This document shows positions 29,912 to 37,099 of a DNA stretch of 64,000 nucleotides, one piece after another. Positions within the stretch are counted from its first letter, which is position 1. Each line of letters opens with the position of its first letter. Under the pieces are notes generated by a model that worked only from the letters and a program-made list of their open reading frames with translations, did not search any database and was not told where the DNA came from. Made by a program: the position numbers and the translations under genes. Origin of the DNA: Methanoregula sp. (GTDB lineage Archaea; Halobacteriota; Methanomicrobia; Methanomicrobiales; Methanospirillaceae); NCBI RefSeq assembly GCF_028679125.1, contig NZ_JAJRCG010000001.1, forward strand, positions 248,001-312,000, given 5' to 3'.

Positions 29912-30256
29912 TCATTCATCATCCCGAAAAAATTCCGGGAAATGGGACCGGATACGGTTGCGATCCGGTTCGGGCAGTCGCTCAAGCTGTATATGTTCTT
30001 TTCCGAGAATGTATGCTGCGGCCTCGAGCCGCGATTCGAAGGGTACGATCGAGTACCTGCCCGCTGGTTCAGAGGGATAGTGGATATAGTAGATGCCCGT
30101 CTCTCCCGGTACTGCGTGTACGAAGATCTCGGTGTCATCGTCGGGCATGCTGCCGGAACCCGGGATGTCCGGAGGGGGGCGGTAGAGCAGCAGGTCTGAC
30201 CGGGGGTCGGGAGATCCCGGCAGCTCTTTCGTGTTCCTCTCGCCATCCATTGCCAT
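29912..30256 (-). CDS. Hypothetical protein
   Basis: The 114-residue frame has codon use like the surrounding genes. Its acidic C-terminal half (TEIFVHAVPGETGIYYIHYPSEPAGRYSIVPFESRLEAAAYILG) reads as a small alpha/beta fold, followed by a charged tail. No family is recognised. The start is uncertain: 30256 and 30250 (ATG) and 30283 (GTG) are possible and none has a strong ribosome site. It is divergent from the AbrB-like gene, whose operator lies between them. Confidence 0.5.
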   Translation of the reverse strand: MAMDGERNTKELPGSPDPRSDLLLYRPPPDIPGSGSMPDDDTEIFVHAVPGETGIYYIHYPSEPAGRYSIVPFESRLEAAAYILGKEHIQLERLPEPDRNRIRSHFPEFFRDDE

Positions 30257-30315
30257 GCGATCGGGTTTCACTCTGCACCTCACACTGATGGTGGGGGGCG
30301 GGGACAGATAAACTT

Positions 30316-30350
30316 ATGCACATAATGTGCATTAAACGCTAAATGTGCAT
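30316..30350 (+). promoter_or_regulatory. Palindromic operator before AbrB-like gene
   Basis: ATGCACAT-A-ATGTGCAT (30316-30332) is a perfect 17-base palindrome. A further half-site ATGTGCAT follows at 30343-30350, with its start 18 bases after the start of the first ATGTGCAT. Together they occupy the region just ahead of the ribosome site of the AbrB-like gene at 30368. Autoregulation by that protein is the simplest reading. Confidence 0.65.
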
Positions 30351-30367
30351 CGTTCCCATGAGGAGGT

Positions 30368-30556
30368 ATGCCTGACAAGGAAAATATCGTGAAGTCCCGG
30401 CTCCATCACGGTTCCCATTCTCTCGATCTTACCATCCCAGCTGGAGTAGCACAGTCCAGGAAGATCAATCCCGGCGATATCTTCCGGCTCGTGGTGAAAG
30501 AGCAGAAGGACTCCCTGGTCCTGGAGTACGAACGGGTGTATTCGACCAGAGGATGA
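30368..30556 (+). CDS. AbrB/MazE-like DNA-binding protein
   Basis: The 62-residue protein shows the swapped-hairpin AbrB pattern: SLDLTIPAGVAQSRKINPGDIFRLVVKEQKDSLVLEYER. That is the same layout as SpoVT/AbrB regulators and MazE-type antitoxins. The start has an excellent ribosome site (AGGAGGT). No toxin gene lies directly behind it, so it may be a stand-alone regulator or an orphan antitoxin. The palindromes at 30316-30350 are its probable binding site. Confidence 0.8.
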   Translation: MPDKENIVKSRLHHGSHSLDLTIPAGVAQSRKINPGDIFRLVVKEQKDSLVLEYERVYSTRG

Positions 30557-30826
30557 ATGTGCCTGAGTACCGGAGCGTATTGCCGGACAATGGCGGGGTC
30601 ATTTCCGGTGGTAACGGTTGTTCATCGCGATCCGGATCGCGATCGCAAAAAGAAAACAGGTCCGGAATGGGGGGTTGAACGGTATTGTTGGCTGAAAAAG
30701 TAAAGTGGATCGTATTGCTGGCTGATGAGTGCGGTCTGGCGCTTCAGCCGGGTGTTGACTGACGGCCTGCGTGGGCCGGTCCCGGCAATTGCCTGAGATA
30801 ACTACCTGACCGTGATTATAAAAAGG
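30557..30826. other. 270-base gap, no gene seen
   Basis: Between the AbrB-like gene and the convergent RelE gene I see no supported gene, repeat or RNA. A repeated short phrase (GTATTGTTGGCTGA about 30682, GTATTGCTGGCTGATGAG about 30712, 30 bases apart) is the only notable feature. Confidence 0.35.
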
Positions 30827-31099
30827 TCAGGGAAAGACCCGGTAAATTTCTTCACGACTTTTTACCCGGTAGAATATGACTGTATTGTCCCCGGTGATCC
30901 TGCACCCGATCCGGTATTGTCCCAGGCGAATACGATAATAGTGTTCATACCCTTTCATCCGGCGTATATCAAATCCCGAAAAAATAGTTTCTGCTGCGGG
31001 GATCTGGTCAAATACCAGACGCTCAATACGGGACCGGTGACGTGCAGGGATGGCAAAAAGATCCTTTAAGAAAATTTTCTTGTAGCCACAGGCAGGCAT
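30827..31099 (-). CDS. RelE/ParE-type toxin
   Basis: The 90-residue protein has the RelE superfamily layout: two N-terminal helices, then the beta-sheet with IRRMKGYEHYYRIRLGQYRIGCRITGDNTVIFYRVKSREEIYR. The basic and Tyr residues of the usual RNase site are present (RIRLGQYRI, then RVKSREEIYRVF). Such toxins cut mRNA on the ribosome or poison gyrase. It starts one base after the stop of the antitoxin gene, as expected for a coupled module. Confidence 0.85.
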   Translation of the reverse strand: MPACGYKKIFLKDLFAIPARHRSRIERLVFDQIPAAETIFSGFDIRRMKGYEHYYRIRLGQYRIGCRITGDNTVIFYRVKSREEIYRVFP

Positions 31100-31100
31100 T

Positions 31101-31301
31101 TTAATCCTTTTTCAAAGATTTATAGAATTTTCTGGCTTCATGAACCGAGAGAACCGGATCATCCTCTGCGTCCTCCATGAATTTTCCCAGCCCGTGATCT
31201 TCGATAATGGATTCCATCCGGTTGAAGGTTGCAAGGTCAACAATCACTGCCTGCTTCTGGTTCCTGGCATCCGTGATGTATTTCCGGGGTATTGCGGTCA
31301 T
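31101..31301 (-). CDS. Antitoxin partner of RelE-type toxin
   Basis: This 66-residue protein is placed directly upstream of the RelE-type toxin with TAA-A-ATG spacing. The N-terminal half (IPRKYITDARNQKQAVIVDLATFNRMESIIEDHGL) has the Phd/YefM-like pattern of a small DNA-binding dimer. The acidic C-terminus (MEDAEDDPVLSVHEARKFYKSLKKD) is the part that usually wraps the toxin. The antitoxin-first order is standard. Confidence 0.85.
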   Translation of the reverse strand: MTAIPRKYITDARNQKQAVIVDLATFNRMESIIEDHGLGKFMEDAEDDPVLSVHEARKFYKSLKKD

Positions 31302-31322
31302 GCCTGTCTCACTTCAATGTAT

Positions 31323-31514
31323 ATGTTGGAAAGTATAAATGAGCTTGTTTCGTGGTGGAGACGGCAGAGATCTGACCCTCTCGCGGGGGAACGGGATATT
31401 GTTACGCACCGGTATTTCCGCGTGGACTGGAATCTGCTCTGGATCAGTATCCATGAAGAATTACCGGTACTAAAGAATCAGATCCACATTCTTATGAACA
31501 GGGAAAAAGGATAA
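31323..31514 (+). CDS. Possible small ORF upstream of 31538 gene
   Basis: The frame from 31323 (or 31317) encodes about 63 residues with aromatic-rich sequence (ELVSWWRRQRSD, HRYFRVDWNLLWISIHEELPVL). It does not overlap the antitoxin gene and ends 23 bases before the start of the next small gene. Support is weak: no ribosome site and no known family. It is listed because pairs of tiny genes in this stretch are mostly toxin-antitoxin modules. Confidence 0.3.
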   Translation: MLESINELVSWWRRQRSDPLAGERDIVTHRYFRVDWNLLWISIHEELPVLKNQIHILMNREKG

Positions 31515-31537
31515 TCCGGAACAAAGGAGATCAACGC

Positions 31538-31765
31538 ATGAACCGTTACCGGGGAAAATCCCGTGAACAAAATACCATTGCCCAAATCCAGAGCGAAGGG
31601 TACGATGCCCTGGCAGATGCCCTTGGACCGGAGGATGCTGTCCGGTTCATCCGGAGTTTTGATCCCGGGAGAGGCGATTATACCAAAGAGCGGAAGAAAA
31701 CGTTTGGGAAAAAGACGGCAAAGCAGATCGGCAAGGAGATCCTTGAACTGCAGAAGTCTTTGTGA
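31538..31765 (+). CDS. Small protein, toxin-antitoxin-type context
   Basis: The 75-residue protein follows a clear ribosome site (AAAGGAG). Its core YDALADALGPEDAVRFIRSFDPGRGDYTKERKK reads as a short helical domain with a conserved-looking GxGDYTxER motif. I recall similar small proteins in many bacteria and archaea, often beside toxin genes, but no function is established. Here it lies between a RelE module and a P-loop ATPase gene. A role as antitoxin or regulator is only inferred. Confidence 0.6.
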   Translation: MNRYRGKSREQNTIAQIQSEGYDALADALGPEDAVRFIRSFDPGRGDYTKERKKTFGKKTAKQIGKEILELQKSL

Positions 31766-31828
31766 TTAATTTTTCAGAGTCGCTGTTACGATTTCCCGGT
31801 AATTCCGGCCAGGTGGAATTATATGCGT

Positions 31829-32476
31829 TTATAATATCTGTTTTACCTTCATAAGGGTGAAGTAACGGGCGAAAGGTAATACTATTGCTGGAACTGTTTT
31901 TTTAAAATCATTGCGGGGACGAACAGATCTTCCGATTACTGAATACATCCGGGCAGCGGACGTTGTACCGGAGAATTCCTGCCGGATTGCATGAAAACCG
32001 GGTTCCCTGTTCCAGATACAATTCCAGGCACATTCGATTGAGTCGTGGATAGCCGGTACAGAATAGCCGACCGGTCCCCAGGGAAACGGCGAGGGAATAT
32101 CTTTCTGCCTCTGCAAAGCCCGGGTTATACAGGTATCCAGCGGAAGCACAAGCCAGATCACCGATACAGGAATGGTGGAGCAAAGAAGGTTCTCCCGGAC
32201 TTCCCCGACATGGGGACCCATCCCGGAAAATTCCAGGATTCCCGGTGCGGGCCTGCCACATATCTCAAGAAAATGGTCCCAGGCACAATCTTCTCCTTCG
32301 ACTGTGCTGTTACTATACCGGACCCGGCAGTCATCGATCGATGCGTATGGGAATCCGGTATCCCGTGCCAGGTATTCCGCAAGGGTTGTCTTTCCGGATC
32401 CCAGCGTCCCGATCAAGAGGATTTTCCGGGGGCTGGTAAATGAGCCTCTCTGCGTTACAAAATCATGCGGGTCCAT
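31829..32476 (-). CDS. P-loop NTPase, adenylate-kinase-like
   Basis: The 215-residue protein has a Walker A motif near its start (LLIGTLGSGKTTLAEYLARDTGFPYASIDDCR), like small nucleoside or shikimate kinases and topology-modulation FlaR-type proteins. The rest (LPLDTCITRALQRQKD) fits a kinase lid region. The substrate is unknown. It lies next to the decayed membrane gene and hicAB, and shares their strand. Confidence 0.65.
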   Translation of the reverse strand: MDPHDFVTQRGSFTSPRKILLIGTLGSGKTTLAEYLARDTGFPYASIDDCRVRYSNSTVEGEDCAWDHFLEICGRPAPGILEFSGMGPHVGEVRENLLCSTIPVSVIWLVLPLDTCITRALQRQKDIPSPFPWGPVGYSVPAIHDSIECAWNCIWNREPGFHAIRQEFSGTTSAARMYSVIGRSVRPRNDFKKTVPAIVLPFARYFTLMKVKQIL

Positions 32477-32515
32477 GCCGGTTCCTGCTCACCGTTCACC
32501 CAGGGTGCCTCTGTG

Positions 32516-32658
32516 ATTTATTCATCGCTGAAATTCCATGCCTACGTGCTGAACAATCCTGTCCTAAGGAGGAATACCGATGCGAATACAACCGGCGTAT
32601 ACTGCCACCCGCCAGGGATGCGGATAACGTTGTACGCATGAGGCCGTGGACCGGCCTG
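32516..32658 (-). pseudogene. Decayed copy of the 33268 membrane gene
   Basis: Read on the minus strand, this stretch is a clear but damaged copy of the membrane-protein gene at 33268-33471. It has TPVVFASVFLLRTGLFST, then a TAG where the intact copy has Trp, then AWNFSDE and the same end. The upstream part (AGPVHGLM) is in another frame. It begins immediately after the hicA stop codon. The hicAB pair therefore lies between an intact and a broken copy of the same gene in the same orientation. Confidence 0.8.
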
Positions 32659-32877
32659 TTACATGAATTCGTCGGGATCGATCCCGGCATCTTTACAGAT
32701 CTGCTTTAAAATTTTAGGATGCAGGATTTTTCCGGCGTGATCCGGCACGGTTACCCTGATTCCGGCATCGTTCTTGAATATCTTGTGACTCCCGCTCTGT
32801 CTGACACAGGTGAATCCCTTTTTTTGCAGCACCGTAATGATCCGGTGGGCCGGGACTCTCGGAAGTTTTTCACTCAT
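32659..32877 (-). CDS. hicA: HicA-type mRNA interferase toxin
   Basis: The 72-residue protein has the HicA double-stranded-RNA-binding fold: VPAHRIITVLQKKGFTCVRQSGSHKIFKNDAGIRVTVPDHAGKILHPKILKQICKDAG. The catalytic His lies in GSHKIF. It degrades mRNA when free. It overlaps the end of hicB by four bases, and its stop abuts the decayed membrane gene. Confidence 0.92.
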   Translation of the reverse strand: MSEKLPRVPAHRIITVLQKKGFTCVRQSGSHKIFKNDAGIRVTVPDHAGKILHPKILKQICKDAGIDPDEFM

Positions 32878-33098
32878 ACCGAGACGTCCACGGTCGTCAG
32901 GTTGATGAGCTGTGCCTGGGGAATTTTCTCCCCGGATTCAATCCGATCATCGAGATGGAGGTGGATAGCGTCTTTGATATTGGCGAGGACTTCCTCATAG
33001 GTTTCGCCCTGTGCATAACATCCCTGGAGTTCAGGGCAGAACGCAGTATAGCCATCATCATCTTTTTCGATTACTACGGAAAAACGGAAATTGTGCAT
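32874..33098 (-). CDS. hicB: HicB-type antitoxin
   Basis: The 74-residue protein shows the partial RNase H fold of HicB: FSVVIEKDDDGYTAFCPELQGCYAQGETYEEVLANIKDAIHLHLDD. It lacks a separate DNA-binding tail, so repression of the operon would be weak or need a partner. It stands first in the hicB-hicA pair, an order that occurs alongside hicA-hicB in prokaryotes. Confidence 0.92.
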   Translation of the reverse strand: MHNFRFSVVIEKDDDGYTAFCPELQGCYAQGETYEEVLANIKDAIHLHLDDRIESGEKIPQAQLINLTTVDVSV

Positions 33099-33267
33099 CT
33101 GATACCTTCCCCTGTGCGTTCACTGCTAACTATATCTTACCGGTCCGGCCCAATAACTTTTTGATTGCCCGGAAGGATTTTTTTGGGCCCGCTGGTTGTC
33201 GTTCACCCGGGTCCGGCCCTGGCAGGTTCTCCTCCGGGTTCAGGCAGACGTTGCCCCGTCTTTGTGT

Positions 33268-33471
33268 TTATTCATCGCTGAACCAGAATGCCCACACGCT
33301 GAACGATCCAATCCCGAGAAGAAATACCGCTACAAACACGACCGGCGTATAACGCCACCCGTCGCATACCCGGAGTACGGCATAGAGCATGAGGCCGAGG
33401 ACTGGCCCGGCAATGCAGGCACCGGTAAGGCGTTTTTTAGTAAAATCCGGGATGTTCAAAAGGTCCGGCAA
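33268..33471 (-). CDS. Small two-helix membrane protein
   Basis: The 67-residue protein has a short basic N-terminus and two membrane helices (TGACIAGPVLGLMLYAVLRV and TPVVFVAVFLLGIGSFSVWAFWF), ending FSDE. No family is recognised. A decayed copy at 32516-32658 shows it was once duplicated. It lies between hicAB and the winged-helix regulator, so a link to one of these is possible but unproven. Confidence 0.6.
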   Translation of the reverse strand: MPDLLNIPDFTKKRLTGACIAGPVLGLMLYAVLRVCDGWRYTPVVFVAVFLLGIGSFSVWAFWFSDE

Positions 33472-33713
33472 ATGGTATCACTTTCTATAATCATTTTTTT
33501 ACGTTATGTAATTTCTCGCGTGTTCATCTACCGTTCCCGGAAAAATCTACCGGTGACTGGTGATATTTTCCGGAACGGCCGCGAGTGCCATGTCAGAATA
33601 TTGGTTTACAGCCGGGGGTGGCCACTCGGGATTTTTATTTTAGGTCCGGGAGTTGACGAAGATGGTTCACCAGTGCACCAAAGAATATGTTGGGGGGTAA
33701 GGCGGATAAAATT

Positions 33714-33744
33714 TACTACGTATTTAATATGTATTTACTACGTA
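33714..33744 (+). promoter_or_regulatory. Triple 11-bp-spaced operator
   Basis: Three nonamers, TACTACGTA (33714-33722), TAATATGTA (33725-33733) and TACTACGTA (33736-33744), are separated by TT. The period is 11 bases, about one helical turn, so bound proteins would line up on one face of the DNA. They lie 34-64 bases before the winged-helix gene at 33778, around its AT-rich promoter (GGATAAAATTTA). Confidence 0.7.
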
Positions 33745-33777
33745 AATTCATCACATAATTTTCCCTATTGTCACTAG

Positions 33778-34035
33778 ATGTTTGACCTGGTGAGTTTTGT
33801 TGGCCGGGGGAGAGTAAGGAAAAAAGTACTCAAAGCTCTCATCAAGCTTAATTCTCCTACAGAACTTGCCAAAGAACTGGATATCGAACGCTCAACAATT
33901 AGCCGGGCAATTAATGAACTTACAGAAAAAGGACTCGTGGAATGCCTGACGCCGGATGAGCGGATGGGCCGGTATTACCGGACAACTGATCTCGGGAAGA
34001 AGATTCTTGCAATTATTGAGGGGAAAGAGGAGTGA
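33778..34035 (+). CDS. Winged-helix transcriptional regulator
   Basis: The 85-residue protein is one winged-helix domain: RKKVLKALIKLNSPTELAKELDIERSTISRAINELTEKGLVECLTPDERMGRYYRTTDLGKKIL (recognition helix about residues 38-52). Small stand-alone regulators of this kind are common in methanogens. The gene lies just left of the AT-rich defence island and after a striking triple operator that it probably binds itself. It might regulate the island, but the next gene across the boundary has its own spacing of 210 bases. Confidence 0.85.
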   Translation: MFDLVSFVGRGRVRKKVLKALIKLNSPTELAKELDIERSTISRAINELTEKGLVECLTPDERMGRYYRTTDLGKKILAIIEGKEE

Positions 34036-34061
34036 GTTTTCCTGAGGATTTGACGTTCAAT

Positions 34062-34096
34062 GGGGCTCCGCCCCAGCCGCGTGGGCTTGGCCCACG
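34062..34096. repeat. GC-rich double hairpin at island edge
   Basis: GGGGC-TCC-GCCCC (34062-34074) and CGTGGGC-TTG-GCCCACG (34080-34096) are perfect small hairpins in an otherwise AT-rich area. CGCGTGGGCT (34078-34087) is the exact reverse complement of AGCCCACGCG in the repeats at 44447-44456 and 44761-44770, beyond the other end of the island. It may be a REP-like element or a transfer junction. Confidence 0.55.
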
Positions 34097-34246
34097 ATTT
34101 GGGGTGTCAATCGTACCATTTGAAAATGACTATTTGGCCTTCCGTTCTGCTATATCCTGACCGTTGGGATGGATAAAATAAAATTTTATGAGATGAGATT
34201 GGTAGATAGGAGTTGGATCTTCGGATTCATCACAGTGTGAGAGAAA

Positions 34247-35383
34247 ATGTCTGAAAACAAGAAACAACACTATGTTCCCCAATTTTATCTAAAAAATTTT
34301 TCACAAGATAAGAAAAGACTTTTCATCTACCATTTAGCATCTGAAAAATCGAATCCCGGTCCGATCAGTTCAACCTGCCAAGAAAAATATTTTTATGGGA
34401 ATGATGGCGAATTTGAAAAAGTTCTTTCCGAAATGGAAACATCGCAAGCAAAAGTCATTAAAAAAATCCTAAAAAATGGGAGTGTCAAAGGGTTATCATC
34501 GAAGGAATTTTCTAATTTGTTAATTTTTATTATGCTCCAACTTACGCGAACAAGAGACGCAAAAAATAGTGCAGAGAATATATACGATTTTTTCGCAGAG
34601 AATTTTATCTTACCGATGATTAAGGGTCATGAAAAATTAAAAAAATATCCCCCAGAATTGCTCGAATTATTGGATGTGGCCAAGAATCCAGAATTTTATA
34701 AAACTCTATTGGTAATCGCATGCAAAAATGCAGAAGGAATATCAGACTTGAAACCTTTTCTTCTCATCAACAAAACGTCAAAACCTTTCATCGCTAGTGA
34801 TTCTCCGATAGTATTGAACAACATTATCAAACTAGGTAATCTGAGTATGATTGGTTTTCTCTCTCCAGGTTTACAAATTATTTGTCCGTTGTGTGACACA
34901 ATTGCTCTATTATTGGTTGATGCAGAACCGTATAAGATTCAATCAAACCCAGATTCCACTATCTATATTTCGGTTGAATCTGATGTTGATAACTTAAATT
35001 TTTTACAAGTTCTCAATTGTTTTGAAGTCGTTTTTTCTCAGAGAGCAGAAGATGAGAAATATATCAATAAAATTCATGATGAATGTAAGACATTAAAAAT
35101 TACAAAAGCAGTTAAAGGGAAAGAAGTCTGTAAAATCTCCAAGCCAAATGTGAAACAAAGTACGGTCACACATGTTCAGCAGGAGGGAATGAATTATAGC
35201 ATGCGTTTCTCTTTCTTGAAATTGGATCATGAAAAATTTTGCAAATTCAAGGCACGATTTGAAAAATTATCAAAAGAATCTGACGCGGTTATTCCTTGTA
35301 GGAATGAGAAATATGCCCAAAAAGTCAATGATAAGCATAAGAACCTATTCAAAAAGGCAAAAGATTCCGAAGAACCGAAATAA
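34247..35383 (+). CDS. DUF4238 protein
   Basis: The 378-residue protein opens with KKQHYVPQFYLKNFSQDKKRLFIY, the hallmark of DUF4238. Later phrases also fit (LLINKTSKPFIASDSPIVLNN and LQIICPLCDTIALLLV). The family is spread through bacteria and archaea, has no proven activity and is often found in mobile or defence surroundings. The gene is markedly AT-rich and Lys/Asn/Ile-rich compared with the 57-60% GC-looking flanks, a sign of transfer. It converges with the helicase gene. Confidence 0.85.
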   Translation: MSENKKQHYVPQFYLKNFSQDKKRLFIYHLASEKSNPGPISSTCQEKYFYGNDGEFEKVLSEMETSQAKVIKKILKNGSVKGLSSKEFSNLLIFIMLQLTRTRDAKNSAENIYDFFAENFILPMIKGHEKLKKYPPELLELLDVAKNPEFYKTLLVIACKNAEGISDLKPFLLINKTSKPFIASDSPIVLNNIIKLGNLSMIGFLSPGLQIICPLCDTIALLLVDAEPYKIQSNPDSTIYISVESDVDNLNFLQVLNCFEVVFSQRAEDEKYINKIHDECKTLKITKAVKGKEVCKISKPNVKQSTVTHVQQEGMNYSMRFSFLKLDHEKFCKFKARFEKLSKESDAVIPCRNEKYAQKVNDKHKNLFKKAKDSEEPK

Positions 35384-35436
35384 CATTATTTTTTTATCTT
35401 AGATTTTTTTAGTTTTGTAAAAGATAAACTTTCTTT

Positions 35437-37098
35437 TCAAGCGGGGAACACGATTGTATCATCGTCAGAATATTCCTGAATTGCAGCTTTATCGCGTAAA
35501 TATTCCTCAAAAAATGTCTTAGCATTCTGTACCGAAAATTGGACGTTGAACTGGTCTTTCATAACTTCCTGATCCTTCTCGCCATACACCTTTGCATCAA
35601 TATCTATTGTTTCCGCAATCCGTTTGATATCCGCGACAAAATCTAGCACGACAACTTTTTCTTTTCCTTCTGATAGTCTCAGCCCTCTCCCAAGTTGTTG
35701 GAGGAAAATTATCCGGCTATGGGTTACCCGAAGGAAAATTATCAAGTCGACTTCTGGGACATCAATCCCTTCATTCAACATGTTCATGGAAGTAAGGATT
35801 TGGATTTTCCCTCTCCTGAATTCCCGGAGCCTTCTTTCGGATTCGCGGAAATCAAGATCGCTATGGAGGCATCTTGCCGAAAAATTGTACTCCCGTAAAA
35901 CAGTCTCCATTTTCTTCGCGTGACTGATGCTCGCACAATAGATGATCGCACGTTTTGGTGATAATTCAGCCCACAATTTCTGTATTTGTTCGATTACTTT
36001 CTCGTCTCTTTCCGGCAAGAAAAGCCGCTTATTCAAATCCTTGATGGAGTATTTTTTCTTAGATTTTCCTTGGATGAAATTCCAATCAAGGTTGTCGCAT
36101 AATAACCGGTAATCGACTTTGGAGAGGTACCCGTTTTGGAGAGCTTTGACGATGTCGATAACACAATTATTGCATGGGTTCCCGAAGACATCGTATAGTT
36201 CTTTCTCATCTGTTCTCCAAGGGGTTGCTGTCATGCCGAGCAAGAATTTCTTGTTTAATTTTTCAATCACTTCCAAGTAAGTATCCGAGGGTGCGTGATG
36301 CGCCTCATCGACGATCACAACTTCGTAATCCCCTTCAAAATTATCCCGTATGATTGCATTTCGCATCGTCTGGAATGTTGATAGGGTGATCCCGTCGTCG
36401 TAAGCCGGCTTTTCGCCACTATCCCAAATGTGTGTACTAACCTCCTTCGGGAGATGTTTCCAGAGAGCTCTTTCGAATTGGCTTAAGAGTGCTTTTTGGT
36501 TTGCTAATATTAGGATCCGGGCATTTGGCTTATCGTGCAACACCCTCTTTATGAATGTACCCGCGACAAAAGTTTTCCCTAAACCCGTCGCGAGGATAAC
36601 CATCGTCTTAGTTGTTCCCCGATGGTACACCCCCCACAGCGAATCGATAACCTGAACTTGGTAAGGATATGGGGTATATTCTACATCAGGAATTCTTGGT
36701 AATTGGGAATAAAAAGAAAAAAGTGAATTTCCCTCAAGTTTTTCTATTGAATATCCGGTCTTATTCAATTCCTGAATGTAGTCATTGGCTGTCGATGAAA
36801 GCCGGGTATTGGTTGCAAGGTAACCCTTATTGATTGAGTAAAAATCCATCGCAGTTTTCAATTCGGTGACTGCACCTTTATTGACAAGCGTAGAGCTTTC
36901 TTTCTTGAACTTTACCTGAATGACAAAATCTTCGTTTTCATCGGAAACGATTATGTCTGCGCCATGATCTCCTGATCCCCCAACAAGAGCGACATGAGGC
37001 CATCCGATGTGTTGGTATAATCTCGCGACCGCTCTCTCAAGAGCTTGCCATGGACCTTTTTCAATCCGGTATGAAGACAAAAAACCCGTATCACCCAT
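35437..37098 (-). CDS. SF2 helicase with N-terminal Mrr nuclease domain
   Basis: The ATG at 37098 lies one base after the stop of the MORC gene and gives 553 residues. Residues about 15-120 match an Mrr-type PD-(D/E)XK domain (GGSGDHGADIIV, then FVIQVKFKKE, where Q-x-K replaces E-x-K). The rest is an SF2 DEAD-like ATPase: ATGLGKT (Walker A), VDEAHHAP (DEAH), MTATPWR (motif III) and QQLGRGLR (motif VI). Such fusions are typical restriction or defence translocases. Overlapping control suggests it works with the MORC ATPase. The nuclease residues look intact but activity is untested. Confidence 0.92.
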   Translation of the reverse strand: MGDTGFLSSYRIEKGPWQALERAVARLYQHIGWPHVALVGGSGDHGADIIVSDENEDFVIQVKFKKESSTLVNKGAVTELKTAMDFYSINKGYLATNTRLSSTANDYIQELNKTGYSIEKLEGNSLFSFYSQLPRIPDVEYTPYPYQVQVIDSLWGVYHRGTTKTMVILATGLGKTFVAGTFIKRVLHDKPNARILILANQKALLSQFERALWKHLPKEVSTHIWDSGEKPAYDDGITLSTFQTMRNAIIRDNFEGDYEVVIVDEAHHAPSDTYLEVIEKLNKKFLLGMTATPWRTDEKELYDVFGNPCNNCVIDIVKALQNGYLSKVDYRLLCDNLDWNFIQGKSKKKYSIKDLNKRLFLPERDEKVIEQIQKLWAELSPKRAIIYCASISHAKKMETVLREYNFSARCLHSDLDFRESERRLREFRRGKIQILTSMNMLNEGIDVPEVDLIIFLRVTHSRIIFLQQLGRGLRLSEGKEKVVVLDFVADIKRIAETIDIDAKVYGEKDQEVMKDQFNVQFSVQNAKTFFEEYLRDKAAIQEYSDDDTIVFPA

Positions 37099-37099
37099 T

